Below are positions 5,364 to 5,533 of a stretch of DNA of 5,533 bases, one piece after another. The first letter of the stretch is position 1; every line of letters starts with the position of its first letter. Below the pieces are notes generated by a model. It ran no database searches and was not told the DNA's origin. It worked only from the letters and a program-made list of their open reading frames with translations. The translations under genes and the position numbers were made by a program. Source of the stretch: an uncultured Ruaniaceae bacterium (GTDB lineage: Bacteria; Actinomycetota; Actinomycetes; Actinomycetales; Beutenbergiaceae); contig CAMXUZ010000149.1 of the NCBI GenBank assembly GCA_947251855.1, positions 1 through 5,533 of the forward strand, read 5' to 3'.

Positions 5364-5533
5364 GTGACGACGATCGGCTTTCTCTATCCCGGCTACGCCG
5401 CCGAGGATGACTACCCGTTTATGCAAGGTCTACTTCCTGAGGATATCGAACACGAGGTCGTCCACACCTCCGTGGGGGTTGACGCGCACGAGGTGGAAGC
5501 GCTCCTGGATCTGGGCGGGAGTGAACGTCTCCT
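5364..5533 (+). CDS. Second maleate isomerase / Asp-Glu racemase superfamily protein, 3' partial
   Basis: The reading frame opens at GTG 5364 and is still open at the window edge, giving 56 residues plus two bases. It begins MTTIGFLYPGYAAEDDYPFM, continues PEDIEHEVVHTSVGVDAHEVEA in two parts joined by one strand-like run, and ends LLDLGGSERL. A first beta strand followed by a YPG loop, an acidic AEDDYP segment, a VVHTS strand and a helix leading to a GSERL motif are what I recall at the N-terminus of Asp/Glu racemase and maleate isomerase-like proteins. The catalytic cysteines would lie beyond the window. It is clearly not a close copy of the 4026-4820 enzyme, whose N-terminus reads FGVVVPFDMELD. 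It is divergent from the DUF3830 gene. Family call is fairly likely; the reaction is unknown. Confidence 0.72.
   Translation, partial: MTTIGFLYPGYAAEDDYPFMQGLLPEDIEHEVVHTSVGVDAHEVEALLDLGGSERL

Noticed and set aside
4813..5367. Plus-strand 184-codon open frame opposite the DUF3830 gene
   Set aside because: The minus-strand product matches DUF3830 along its full length and has a strong ribosome site; the plus-strand frame has neither.

Overview
The window looks like chromosomal DNA from a high-GC Gram-positive actinobacterium. Third codon positions are strongly G/C. The first two genes encode an LPXTG-anchored backbone pilin and its class C sortase, a pairing typical of Actinomycetota such as Actinomyces- or Corynebacterium-like lineages. 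I cannot name the genus from sequence alone. No RNA genes, insertion sequences, CRISPR arrays or phage genes are visible, and no gene-free stretch reaches 300 bases.

Layout. (1) Positions 1-2356 are the 3' part of a sortase-assembled pilus operon: a major pilin of the SpaH/EbpB type, missing only its extreme 5' end, then a strong stem-loop, then a class C sortase. (2) Positions 2319-3926 encode a BCCT-family secondary transporter. Its start lies inside the end of the sortase gene, with a good ribosome binding site just upstream. (3) Positions 3927-4025 hold a short hairpin followed by a well-formed promoter whose spacer and -10 box are covered by a 24-bp imperfect palindrome, probably an operator. 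(4) Positions 4026-4820 encode a two-cysteine enzyme of the maleate isomerase / Asp-Glu racemase superfamily. (5) Positions 4825-5319 on the minus strand encode a DUF3830 (cyclophilin-like) protein. (6) From 5364 a second, divergent racemase-superfamily gene runs off the right edge.

How the genes may work together. The pilin and sortase form one functional unit: the sortase polymerises the pilin through its YPKN lysine and LPLTG signal. The right half looks like an uncharacterised small-molecule utilisation locus: an importer, two distinct racemase/isomerase-type enzymes and a DUF3830 protein, packed with gaps of only 4 and 44 bp between the last genes. The transporter keeps the BCCT fold and the sodium-site Thr-Ser. 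By comparison with BetP, however, it has lost most of the aromatic box that binds trimethylammonium compounds, so its substrate is probably not glycine betaine. A substrate-responsive repressor acting at the palindrome near 3980 would fit, but no regulator gene lies in the window.
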